From the NCBI GenBank assembly GCA_025174535.1, contig JALBUN010000009.1, positions 372,001 to 436,000 of the forward strand: a stretch of 64,000 nucleotides of DNA, written 5' to 3'. The notes beneath the pieces were generated by a model. It saw only the letters and a program-made list of their open reading frames with translations. It had not been told where the DNA came from and did no database searches. This document shows, one piece after another, positions 36,898-47,870 of the stretch. Each line of letters begins with the position of its first letter. The first letter of the stretch is position 1. The translations under genes were made by a program, and so were the position numbers. The DNA comes from Cantharellus purpuraceus. Lineage: Eukaryota > Basidiomycota > Agaricomycetes > Cantharellales > Hydnaceae.

Positions 36898-37176
36898 CCT
36901 CGTGCAAAATGTATTTCGTATAGATAGTCGTGTAACCGTTGAGCGCGTGAAATGTCTTGTAGAGCGTACAGTCAGTCGTCGATGTTCGTCACAAATCGTG
37001 TCGTTCCTGCATGTCGTGTCAGAGACGACGCCGACGACGAGGACGACGAGGAACATACCTTGTGCTGGCGCTAGGGCCGTTGTTGGGGAAGAGGACAAGG
37101 ACGACAGCCGAATGTGCACGCTCTGCGAAACTTGGCGCAAACAAGTGACGGTTCAGGTCACGTGTAGTCACAAGAT
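36898..37176. promoter_or_regulatory. Shared bidirectional promoter region
   Basis: Only 279 bp separate the start codons of the divergently transcribed long gene and the RNase P p30 gene. A CACGTG E-box (37159-37164), 13 bp before the p30 ATG, and a GACGACG-rich stretch (37025-37052) are visible. No TATA box is evident. Part of this region is probably 5' UTR and a 5'-UTR intron of the minus-strand gene. Confidence 0.5.
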
Positions 37177-38679
37177 ATGTTCTTTGACCTAAACGTCGTC
37201 CTCCCGACGCCCGCCTTGCTCAACCCGAAAGCAAAACCGAAACAGCAGTCCAATGGCCTTGTCTTTTCGCCCAGCCAGCTCGCCGCCATCGAAGCTCGCA
37301 TAGACATTCTCGTCCATCGTGCGTGGACAGCCAGTCAGAAGAATGCCCGCTAATGACATGCCAAAAAGTGGGATACACTGTGCTCGCGCTCAACCAGACC
37401 GTGCAGTCCAAGCTCGACTCTCGCACACACGTCGACTGGCTCCAGGGCCTCGTCCCAAAGCTCAAGCGACGCCAAGGCGTCGCCGTCCTCAAGCGACTCA
37501 CCCTCGTTCTCGACGAACAGAGCGACAAGGGCAACGGCATCGTCAGTCATCCCCCACACAATACCCCCACACATCTCACCCCCTCCCCCCCAGAACGCCC
37601 AAAACGCAGCCCTCCTCGCCAACTACGACATCCTCGCCCTCCACCCCACCGCGCCCTCCTCCCTCTCCACCGCCTGCCTCACACACACCGCCCCCTCCCC
37701 GCACACCACCCACATCCTCTCCCTGCCCCTCTCCCTCCCCCGCCTCCCCTTCCACCTCAAACACACCCTGATCCGCACCGCCCTCAAACACGGCGCCGCA
37801 TTCGAGATCCCCTACGCCGGCGCCATAGCCCCCGAATCCGACCGCCGCAACTGGTGGGGCAGCGCCCGCGAGCTCGTGCGCGTCACCCACGGAAAAGGCA
37901 TCCTCCTCACCGGCGGCGCCACAGAGGACAAGGACCTCCGCGCACCCCGCGACGCAGCAAACCTGTAAGCCCCCACCCCACTCGCATCCCCGGCACCCCC
38001 TGACCCCAATGTAGCATCACCCTCCTCGGCATCCCCCAAAACCTCTCCCACGACGCCATCACGCAAACCCCCAAATCCATCACACTCCGCGCACGCAAGT
38101 CCCACCCATACGCTCACACCCCACTGCTGACCCAAACACCCCACAGAATCGCGCAAGACCTACCGCGCCGTGCTCTCCGAGCCCAAACTCGTACTCCCCG
38201 TGCCCCCCTCGCCGTGCCCATCCCACTCTGGGTCCGAGGGCGAGGCGGGGGACCCAGCACACCAACACCAACGGCAAGAACACGGTCAAGGTCAAGAATA
38301 CGGATCATCACGACCGCCATCCCTGCACCCCGAGTCGACGGTGACACTGTCTGCATCGGGCGTATCGAGCGCATTGCTGTCCCCCACGCCGGCGCTGCCT
38401 CTTGAGGGGGCGCGTGATATTGAAGCATCAGCACCGGCACCGGCACCTGTTATGGCGCAGCAGGAGCAGGGGAGTACAGGCCAAGGTGACGCCGTCCAAG
38501 CTGGCGCCGGGGTGGCTGCTGCGTCGCAACAGCAGCAGCAGACGGCAGCGCAGAAGGGGAAGAAACGGCAACGTGAGGATCTGACCAAGGATGCGGCTAG
38601 GGAGAAAGATAAGGATGGGCAGGGAGGGGGAAACGCGGCAGGGTCGTCGTCGCAGCAGAAAAAGAAGAGGAAGAGGTGA
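37177..38679 (+). CDS. RPP1: RNase P / RNase MRP protein subunit p30
   Basis: Five exons (37177-37318, 37369-37541, 37594-37964, 38015-38094, 38147-38679) sum to 1299 bp, 432 residues. The start MFFDLNVVLP and the following LGYTVLALNQ, RLTLVLDE, YDILALHP, GAAFEIPYAG and WWGSARELVRVTHGKGILLTGG blocks follow the order of the p30 (PHP/TIM-barrel-like) family. This subunit binds the RNA of nuclear RNase P and RNase MRP in tRNA 5' maturation and rRNA processing. The conserved part is about residues 1-255. The rest is a Pro/Ala/Gln-rich tail ending in Lys/Arg clusters (GKKRQRED, QQKKKRKR) that could act in nucleolar targeting or RNA binding. Intron 4 appears to use a GC donor (38095). It is divergently paired with the long gene upstream. 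Confidence 0.88.
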
Positions 38680-38729
38680 GGGGGTGCGTGCATGGGGTAT
38701 ATGCGGATGTGGGTCATTAACGAATGTGA

Positions 38730-39720
38730 GTGTCGTGTGTAGTGCGTGTGGTAGTGTGAGGAGAGGTGTTTTGATACGTGTGTGGGTGTCATGCAGGGGT
38801 ATGTTAATACACTCTTAGTGTGCCAGATCTCCCACTACGACGTGTGTTCGTCGTCTGCGCATATGTGCGTCTCCATCGACAACTGGTGTCGCTTTAGTGC
38901 GTCACTTTTGTTCATTCCTATAGGTAACGCCACATAAGCAAGCTTAGGCTGAGTCCCTTTGATTTCATGTGCTGTGGTTGTGGTGCGTGCATGCCTATCC
39001 TCAAACTTTTGAAGAAGGAAAGGAAGGAAGAACTGGGGGGGAACAGATGACAGCTCCTCGGTGCGCTGTTACGCATCATGCAAGGAGCGCATTACCATTG
39101 TAGCTTCACTTTCAGGGTTTGATTTCTGGACGTGTATTGGTATCCTGATCTTGCTTTGCCATGAAGGGGTTTTCTTCATTACTGTAACGGGTGTGACGGT
39201 CGTGCGTGTGGTATACTTACTATGGAGCGATAGTGCGAGGAGAGCTAGGTGCTTTGATATGTGTGTGGATGTCGTGCAGGGGTATCATGTTATGATACAC
39301 TCTTAGTGTGCCAGATCTCCCGCCCAGGACATATGTGTGTTCGCATGCGTCTTCCATCGGGAACTGGTGTAGCACCACTTGCTTCATCTTGTAGGTGGAT
39401 ATTGGTATGGTAACACCACATAGCCAAGCTTAGGCTCCAAGAGTCCCTTTGAAATCATGTGCTCTGGTGGTGCACGCGTTGTGTGACGCGTGCATGCTTT
39501 ATCCTCAAACTTTGAAGAAAGAGAGAACCGGGGAACAGATGGCTGACTGAGCTCCGCGGTGCGCCATATATCACACAAGGAGCCCATCACCGTCGTAGTT
39601 TGATTTTCAGGATTTGATTTCTGGACATTGGTTGGTGGTATTCTTATCTTGCTTTTTTGCCATGAAGAGGGGTTTTCTCAGGGTGGTGTTTTCTGTGCAT
39701 GCGTATGCATGCAGCCTCTG
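38730..39720. repeat. Tandem duplication, ~490-bp period
   Basis: Copy 1 (about 38730-39210) and copy 2 (about 39215-39700) share ordered blocks: ACACTCTTAGTGTGCCAGAT (38809 and 39297), AAGCTTAGGCT...GAGTCCCTTT, CATGTGCT.TGGT, and GATTTCTGGAC...TTGC...CCATGAAG. A further partial echo (TCTGTATTGGTATCCT) occurs near 39737. The duplication begins just after the p30 stop codon and so includes its 3' flank. No protein frame is conserved between copies. Confidence 0.75.
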
Positions 39721-41640
39721 AAACGTGACTTTTGCTTCTGTATTGGTATCCTTGGGGTGGTGGGGAGTGTCTTCTTGCTTGCTTGTATGTGGTAGGTGTT
39801 GGAAGAATGAGCATGACACTGTGGATCCGTCCAACTCACCCATGCATCAGGGCATATTAGGCGTTGTTGGTTGTGTTCCCAGGTGGATCATGTGCATTGT
39901 GCGTGGAATTTTTTTCCAACCTGGCTCATGCGGGTGAGATTGAGATGTTGTGCAAGCGTGAGAGATGACACTATGAAATCCGACACGTCGCTGGTATGAT
40001 CAAGCATGTAGAGCGTTGATCTCGGGCGAGCGTAGAGCACCATCTGCAGTATTGTAGCATCGATTGATTGCAGGTGCTTTGTACTTGCAGTAGTGTGTAC
40101 GTATATTCTATGCCGCCGTCAGGGTTAGTATCGATGGAGATGATATCTCCCACTAAGACGGTACCCGTTCGTCATTGCCCCCGTTCCATTATTGCGCTCT
40201 CTCAGAATGTAGATTAAATAAGTAACACCACTAGGGTGTGCCTCTGTGCTCCGAGTCATTACAGTCATAAGTCATTGACCGTGATGGACGGTGGCGTTGC
40301 ACGTCTGTAGCTCAAATTGGGAGCTCTGGTAGGGCAACGTTTCGTTATCAGTGGCTCTCTGCGCTCCACCGTCATGTGCATGGCGCATGTCCTCAAGCCT
40401 CGCACCTCCAATTGAACCTTCAATTTCACCTGTGGGGCACCCTCAAAATCACAACACTAAAATCACAGAAACACGATGCTGGGCACACACGCGTGTATAT
40501 ATCAACCATTTATATTTCCATCGGTTTTCTGACCCGCTCATAGTGAACCGCCAATTTTGCGGTTGAGATTATTTGCAATGGAAATGGAAGTATGAATCCG
40601 AGCCGTTCGCTGGATCGGGTTCTGTATATAATGGGCGCATGACATTTGGTTTGGGCGATGCTTTCTTCTGCTATGTACTCACCACCCGCCCGTCACAATA
40701 TGCGTAGCTTACCAGAGCGCCTCGCTCGCTCGCTCGCTGGCGGAGATAGCACGTGGCAATGGTGTTCTACCACGCTGAACGACACTACTTATGGGGACTT
40801 TCATGCTCCGACTTGCAAGTCATACCTGTTAATGAGGACAAAGGCTTGGCATACTCAGAACACGACTTTGAACAGAGTCGACACATCGCCTCGGACCTTA
40901 CTGCCCGCCAGAGCCCAGAGCCCAGAGCCCAGAGCCATCTGCCCCAGATATTGCGCAGATATGAAGACACATTATGTTCCATCGTCTCGGCTCACGTCTA
41001 ACACTAGGGTCGTTCGCAAAGAGTCACCCGTCAGAAGTCGAGGTATCTCATTTACCACGTGCCATCAGCGGTGGATGGGTATACCCTAGAAATTACAACT
41101 TTTAATAGCTCACTTTTATTGTACGCCGGACAGCGAAGTTCACAAGTTCATTCACCCAGCGCATGTCTCTTATATAGGTGTGTAGTTATCAGATAAAAGA
41201 CTTATCGTTAACCGGCCACATACAAACGATAACTCTAACCACCGGTTAACTTGCTCCAGTTTCTGGGATGGAGCTTAATCATGATTGTCACCGGCGACGC
41301 TCCTCCCCTTTGCGGTAATTTGCCAAGACTTCCCGGAAACCCCACTGCACACCCTCCAAGACTGATGACATTCAACTGAGACACTCTTCCATACGCTCCA
41401 TCGGTGTTTTTTTCGAGGGGTACGGCCACCGGGACGTTACTGGAGATGCTGCACTGCCCTTGGCATCTACGCGACCCTAAAGAGCCCGAATCCGAATCCG
41501 AATCCGAATCCGAGTCCAAGTCAGCGGTTGACGTCAACAGATGGACTGTATTGCATCGCACAACGTGCTCCCGAACCTGACCCATTAAATTTATTGGCTG
41601 CAGGTTCTGTGCACAGAAGCTCCAGATAACACGTGTTCTA
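39721..41640. other. Spacer with simple repeats, no clear gene
   Basis: Contains CTCG tetranucleotide repeats (40722-40738), about 3.5 copies of a 7-bp AGAGCCC unit (40911-40935) and GAATCC hexamers (41488-41516). The hexamers lie in a minus-strand frame (41585-41235) that reads DSDSDSDSDSG. The 147-codon plus frame at 40646-41089 has no motif. I support no gene here. Confidence 0.4.
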
Positions 41641-42600
41641 GTTCATTTGGGACTCAGGGTCCCACAAAAGCAGCCATCAACAGCCAGCACCAGAGCAGAG
41701 GTTCCTTTTTTGTTGTCTTTTCTTACTCTTTCGGATGCTGCAGTGCACTCCGAGCCTCGGAGATGAAGGCTTGGCAGCGTCCCTTGTAGATTAGGTAAAC
41801 GTAGATGTCTTCCAACGACGACGCTAGGCATGATATTACAAAATAGACGGTATCTTAAATTGATCCGTATTCAACAGGCACTGTTTGCACGAACTCACCT
41901 AAAGCGTCTCCAGTTGCCGTCTCCCCCACACGGCCGAGCAACAGTGTCTTTGATGGACTCAATGTCGCACGAACTCTAGTGATATGAATAGTCTACATAC
42001 CTCAGGCTTCCTCGAACAACAGCAGCCATTCACGGCCAGTGACACGCCACGGAATCGGAGCAGAGGATCTTTGCTTGTTGCTGTTGGCGCATGTAGAATA
42101 GAGCCTCTGTATGAGACGCATCGCCCCGGGAACGCGAGAAGGTGAAGGAGGTTCGGAGGGCTCTCACTTCTTTGGGCAATGAAATTCTCGATAAGGACGT
42201 TGTGATGCGGGCATGACGATGCCAGCAGATCAAATTACATCTTCTCAATCTCTGCGTGCTGAAATCGTCTGATTAATCGGTATTCAATAGGCACTACGTT
42301 CTTTGAGCTCACCGAAGAGTGTATGATTTGTCGTCCCAGACCCTTTGAGCGCTGGGGGCAGTGTCGTATGAAAATGGCCTGCTGTATCTTGGGAGGAGCT
42401 CGGTCTAGATCCGACGATTGTCGTGGACTGGTCTCCTACATACCCCTGGGGAATACTCCACCACAAGTCCTATTATGGTTCTTTGAGTGCTTACGCCGAC
42501 ATCAGTAAACACAGATGCATCTGATGTACTTTTCCATTGTGCTGACATCATCCCACTACCAGACAGCGCTTCATACCCGAGATTGCTGGTATTACTGTAC
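41640..42600 (-). other. Possible multi-exon gene or exon cluster
   Basis: Minus-strand segments look like exons. 42594-42495 is bounded by GTACAG and GTAAGC and reads NTSNLGYEALSGSGMMSAQW; 42427-42313 is bounded by CCAG and GTGAGC and reads STTIVGSRPSSSQDTAGHF; a third ends at 41899 before GTGAGT and reads DIESIKDTVARPCGGDGNW. The sequences just inside the three introns are related to each other. An open segment (42248-42030) with SFTFSRSRGDASHTEALFYM lies between. I cannot join all pieces in one frame and recognise no family. It may be a decaying or fragmented gene. Confidence 0.3.
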
Positions 42601-42604
42601 AAAA

Positions 42605-43430
42605 AATATCCAACTTGAAGAAATCGATGTTGGAGCGATCTGGGATGCCTGAACCTCGACGCAGCTATATAGGTGATGATTCAGCTGTACCGCCTGTACG
42701 TACAGGTTTGTGTTTCTGTCTTTTCGCGTTGTTTATCACTCTTACAGTGTTCTTGGCTTTCGCACATCACCCCCACCACAGATTTGTTGAACGCAAATTG
42801 AGTACTCACATCTTAGCATATCAGGTCCAAATCAGCAAGACGAAAGGGGAAGAAGTGCTCTCTGGGACACTGTCACGATTCCGTCACAGTGTTGTTCACA
42901 CCCTTATCTCTTTCACCATCATCCACAAGATGATGATGATGATGGACAAGACCCCCCAAGAGACATCCTCCCTGCCCGCCTAATCAACCCAGTCTCACGA
43001 TATGTCAAAACTTGGGACGCAAATCACGCCGGGCTACACCCCACTCGGGCGTAGTTGCAGATTCATCAACCGTCATCATGGCCCCGTGCATGTCCTGATC
43101 GTCCAATCAAATATGCGCAAGAAGGTCGAATCTTAAAACTTGATTGCTCATATCATGTCAATGATCTACACACCCTTTCCGTGACACGCGAGCAATATCG
43201 TACAACTTCGAAACTAGGTGCTAAGACAAACGCTGCATGGACAAAAAACAAGGCCGTCAGATATGGGTGAAAGTGCCTTACGAACGGGTGATATATGCCC
43301 ATCGCTACGATCGGATCTGCCCACATATACACTTCTCGGAATTTAAGGCCACGATCTTCTCAAAAGTTCACACTGTGTCACAGGCAATTTTACTTCTCTT
43401 GCACCCCCATCGTCGTTCGGTCTGCCTAAT
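42605..43430. other. Spacer with one Met-rich ORF, not assigned
   Basis: A plus frame at 42615-42983 (122 codons) has one hydrophobic segment (LCFCLFALFITLTVFLAFA) and later a run of five Met. No homologue is recognised and no splice evidence supports it. The rest holds nothing recognisable. Confidence 0.25.
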
Positions 43431-43432
43431 GT

Positions 43433-43540
43433 CGGCCCTTGGTCGCATGTTAGCATCCTACCAAGGGCCGGTGTCACGCACCTCTTTCCTGGGCTGGGTA
43501 CCAAGGAGGTGATGTCAAGCCGGGAGAAGACGGGCTTGAT
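43433..43540. other. Cluster of three adjacent hairpins
   Basis: CGGCCCTTGG (43433-43442) pairs with CCAAGGGCCG (43461-43470); CACCTC (about 43480-43485) pairs with GAGGTG (43506-43511); TCAAGCC (43515-43521) pairs with GGCTTGA (43533-43539). Three stem-loops follow one another within 110 bp and no protein frame covers them well. This could be a structured RNA, a terminator-like region or the end of a mobile element. Confidence 0.5.
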
Positions 43541-44052
43541 CCTCTTCGGGTAGTAGATTAGGATTAGGGCACATAGTGATTCGCAGCTTACAAGTCAAGA
43601 GGCACGTATTCCTTTATTTCCCGGAGGAGAACGATTTTATCTTATCTACAGTAAATACCTCTTCGAGTTCCTGGCCCAGACTTGAACTCGCTCTTGTGAG
43701 CATACATGACAAGTGACATTGTGACTTGTTTCATCACTGCCCATACGCCTACGCATCATCAAGGTGCAAAGTGGGTCAACGCAGAAAGTGGTTCTGATAT
43801 CTCAGTGTCATCCGTCCCGTTATCAAATACGCTCGTGTAAAATTCACCACAGGCGAATTATATACATTAAATAATTATCTATCTCATACATCTGTCCATG
43901 TATCGTGGTCATAGAGACGTCAGTGGGATTCTGCAAGTGAAAGTGTGTTTGTGGTGATGCGTACGTGCCAGATAAACAGAAAAATAACGATGAAAACCCC
44001 AATAGAAACAAAACAGGAAATGGACATCCACATTATATACCCCCTGACGTTA
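43541..44052. other. 3' flank of the aspartic protease gene
   Basis: No open frame of note. The AT-rich stretch 43850-44050 would contain the 3' UTR of the minus-strand protease gene. Confidence 0.35.
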
Positions 44053-46015
44053 TTACATCGACCACACGCACAACGTTACCAATAGACAGCTCATTAATAT
44101 CCATGGTGAAGTGGCAGTTGGGCAGCCAGCTGACGAATGGTTGTTATTTCCACTGTGGGTGCTCGGCACCACGTCTGTCGTCACAGCCTGTGGAACGCCA
44201 CTGATAGTCGTGGCTACCGACGGATCACCAGGTGGCGCAGCTTCAGTTTTAGCTACACAAACATCGTGAGTATAGACAAAGTAGTCAGTTAATGGGATAT
44301 TACCTGGAAAGCCGCCGTTGGCTTGAGCCGCCGCGACTGCCGTTTTGAATTGGTTACTTGCATCATTTGGCACAGTTGACAGGAATCCCATCCGGGGAGG
44401 ATCCACTGAAGGGTGCGTGAGATTTCCAAAGTAAAAGGATACCAAAGTACTAGAAAATTTCAGTGATATTGGTATAGCGCAGACATATTAATGGCAAGTC
44501 ATGCGCACGATTTGAGAAACGGATCACCCAGACTCCAAGAGTATAAGAAACCATTACGTGGCGGATCAGTCGAAGCAACGTTGGGCTGGCACCTTTTCGT
44601 ACCGGTTTCTGTCGGTTGTAGAAAGTCTCGCGGGTCGACAGGGAACATGGCGCCTCCAATCTGGAACGACATTGTATGCGGGACGGAGCAATCATACGTC
44701 GATGCCGTATTGGAGCCAGTCACAGTTGTCATGAGCGACTGCACGACATCTTGTGGACCACGAATGAGCGAGTTGCCCGTGTCGATGAGAGCGGTGACCG
44801 CAACGTTTGGGGAGAGCGTCGACTGTGGGAGCTTCTGACCATCAATGAACACGTTGTCTATGGGTACCTCCCACGCGATTGGGTATGTGTCTGTCGGCGA
44901 GTTAAGGCCCCCTTGCGCAGCGGAGTACCCGCGGATGGGGACCCATGTGAGTGAATCGTTGGAGATACCAGCCGGAAGCTCTCCGATAGAGAGCATGCCA
45001 ACATTCCCACCGAACTCGATTTTGTCTCGCTGAAGTGTAACGGTGAAATGAGGAGCAGCCAGTGCACTCTGAGCGAGCCGTGAGATTAAGGGACCGTCGG
45101 TGGCGAAGCTATTGAGAAGGTCACTAAGTGACGGACCGGGAGTGGTTTGGCGCTTGGAATTCTGGTGTGAGGGGAGAAGGGACGCTAGGTCGGGGAAGCG
45201 GGTTCGTCTCAAATCATGCATGTAGGGTATATCGCGTGGCATGCGAAGCTTGTTGTGAGATCCTCCCAGAAGAGACGGTAGATCAGGGAACTGAGGTGTG
45301 TTCAAGTTGGACCGCCTTGTAGGAGGCTGAGAATCTGTGGGAAACTGCGATTTGAACAATTGGGCCCATATTACACTGGCGGAGGTGTCAATACTCCGAA
45401 GTGCAGGTGACAAGCACAGCTTAGTACCTATTTACTGGGAATCCCAAGCCCAAAATACCCGCTGAGCCTGTCTGGAGGACTGTCGTATTGGTGTTGTTGA
45501 TGGCGGCGAAGAACTGGTTCTCTATGGATAGACCTGCGACACCAACAATGTCCTTGCCAATCTCGCCGAATGCAAACGTTCCTGTTGCTGAGTCCCCGTA
45601 GAAAAGACGTGCGTCCAAGTTGGCAGACTTGAAGCTGGCTTGTGGGTATAGAGTGAGGGGTTGGCAGACCGACTCTTGGCAGGCGTCGGACACGACCCAG
45701 AGATCGCTCGAACCGGTGTCAAGCACGAGCGGTGTCACCGTCTGGCCCATCTGGACCAACACACTGTACGTTCTGCAAAGGGCTGTTGTTCAGGGACCCC
45801 AAAGCACCTAACGTGGGAGACACTCACAAGTCCTGGTAGTCGCCCAGACCGATGGACCCCTTCGCAGTTCCTGCTCTACGACCTAGTCGTGGGTCCTCGC
45901 GCTTATAGATGGGTAGGTGCAAGCCATTTGTGGTTCGTTTGGGATGACTGACTATCTCAGGCAGGGCAATGCAGAGGTATGGGAGGAGCAGCAAAAAAAG
46001 CGAGTGTGGTAGCAT
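44053..46015 (-). CDS. Aspartic protease, pepsin family A1, probably secreted and surface-anchored
   Basis: Five exons (46015-45828, 45772-45428, 45393-44509, 44449-44304, 44252-44053) sum to 1764 bp, 587 residues. Residues 1-19 form a signal peptide (HSLFLLLLPYLCIALPE). The first active-site motif is LVLDTGSSDLWV with Asp81, the second ALIDTGNSL with Asp382; the flap region is around LFYGDSATGTFAFGEI. NGFLYSWSLGDPFLKS is the conserved end of the second lobe. Between the lobes is an unusual insert of about 100 residues (~190-290) with two copies of an FPDLxSLL motif. The C-terminus is Ser/Thr-rich and ends in a hydrophobic segment (WILMSCLLVTLCVWSM), suggesting a GPI signal or membrane anchor. 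Intron 2 is only 34 nt in this model. The substrate is unknown. Confidence 0.88.
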
Positions 46016-47380
46016 GGTAAATAATGAAAGGACGAGCGAACCTGTCGCACAAGCTTGTCGTTGTACAAGCTAGTAGGTTGCAATGAAACGCAATGAAAAA
46101 ACGGAGAGTGCTCGTTGTCCGTCGCTCTCTGCAGGGTGCCAGAGGAGAAGAGGACAAGCTTAGGCACTGCCGCCGCCGCGCCAGAATTAACCTGAATCGG
46201 CAGTTACAGCCAGCCGCTTCCCCGTGATCTGGTCGAGGGCTATGTTTACACCGGTCTAGGCTTGACCGCTTTTGTCCCGTATCCCAACAACAAGAAAATT
46301 GTGTTGATCCAGACGTTAAGCGCGACCTTGAAAACGGCATGCGTGTTGGTGAACCCGTAGGCACAAAGTGCTTAGGTATGGAAATCACTTTATATGGCAT
46401 GTGTGACAATTGATACACGGGATATTAGCAGTTGTCCTTCATCAACTTCTTGGGTTATACGGGAACCACTCTGCAAAGGCTTATTGCTAAACTTCCCTTC
46501 ATAGGCTCAACCTCTCCTGCGTGCGAATTTTCGACGCATGGTGACGAGTATATTAGGCTAAACAAACACATAGGCAGTAGTTCTTCAGACAGCAATTTCA
46601 TCTTCAGACTCATTAAGAGGCTACACAAGAAAACCCCTGGTCCTTGGCACCAAGCTTGCATAACTGCATATTTGTGAAGTAAAACAACAGTACTAAGATG
46701 ACAGCCTATAGAGCCTACTGTGGAGACACTCTTGGCGAGTGTCGAAATTTTGCCTTTGGAATAAATCTGACCCCGTCCGAACGCTTGGGGGACTAGCTAC
46801 GACGTAAGCACAATGCCATGGGTGTTTGTTTGTGCGTACCGGTGCTGACTACAGTAGTCGCGCAACCGCCTAACTTTCGTCATCGAGACGTTATAGCGCG
46901 GCGTGCGCGCCCAGATATTCTACGGTCAGCTTATGCTGTCACAGACGCGGACTAATGGTTCGAATCAAGTCCGAATTGTTCACATATCCGACATTTGTCG
47001 TATTTACAACGTGACCTTTGTGTTATTAAGGCGAGCGGCGACCGACCATCACTTTATCTGCAACGTCATGTTCTCCTCCATGGTCCGTGGAAACCCCTGC
47101 GGTGCGATGATCATCCGTCGTTTTTGAACATCCTCCATCCTCGCAATCGAGTGTTCTCAAGTGGAGCAGAGTGGCTCCATCTTCTCATAAGGGCGGACTC
47201 AGGGTGAACTACGGACTTGCGTTCGGAAAGAAGGACGCGGTTCATTTTGAGTGAGCAGCGATCTCTCCTCGCTTGGGTACCCTGAACCGAGACACAATTT
47301 AACACCCCCATTAATGCATCCGCCAGGGTCACGCATGGTGTCTTCTTTTCACGCTCTTTGCATTCGCATTTATTTCTTCT
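46016..47380. other. Upstream region of the protease gene and spacer
   Basis: No gene I can support. The 46432-46677 plus frame and the overlapping frames at 46903-47207 lack motifs. The latter could hold a 5' exon of the gene that follows. Confidence 0.3.
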
Positions 47381-47389
47381 TTACATACA

Positions 47390-47870
47390 GGTTCGATGCT
47401 TGTTAAGATACAACGCCAACTGGAAGAATTGCCTCGCGCTTCGCGTTTGTTATCAGCGAAACTGACTTGCCAATCCTATCGACCCTCAGAACCCATCGAT
47501 AGATTGTTGGAAGAAAACCACACCTGTGACTTAACAAGGAGGAACCTTATATCTAAGATGGTGAGTACGCTTATCGCTGGCAAATATATAGAAATGGCAC
47601 ATCTAAGAGTGAATTGTCAACATACCAACAGTTTAGTGAGTATCGTGAATATGCAACCCTCAGATTTATCAAGGCTATATCCGGCATGATGAACAGTCAC
47701 CGATCCTTACCGATGACACTTTTTGTCGGCCGTGTTTCTGGCCGCACTGAGCTAGGGTTTAATTCCCTAAAACGCGGTGAGTGCGATGTCAGACACGAAA
47801 GTGCGTGCCATCGCCAACAGGTACATCTGCTACCCTTCCGGCAACATCCGGCAAGAGGTTCATTGTAAGT
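47390..47870 (+). CDS. Possible small spliced gene of unknown function
   Basis: A CAG at 47388-47390 opens a frame reading VKIQRQLEELPRASRLLSA, ending at AAGATG before a GTGAGT donor (47561). An acceptor CAG at about 47632 continues in phase with FSEYREYATLRFIKAISGMM. A second GTGAGT donor (about 47777) and CAACAG acceptor (about 47820) keep the frame into TSATLPATSGKRF, followed by a GTAAGT donor near 47865. Three consecutive phase-compatible introns are more than expected by chance. No start codon exon, terminus or family was identified, so borders are partial. Confidence 0.35.

Noticed and set aside
43655..43690. Possible tRNA T-arm (TTCAAGTCTGG on the minus strand)
   Set aside because: No matching acceptor stem, D-arm or anticodon arm could be placed around it.
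46945..46975. GGTTCGAATCAAG resembling a tRNA B box
   Set aside because: The following bases do not close a T stem and no upstream A box or cloverleaf fits.
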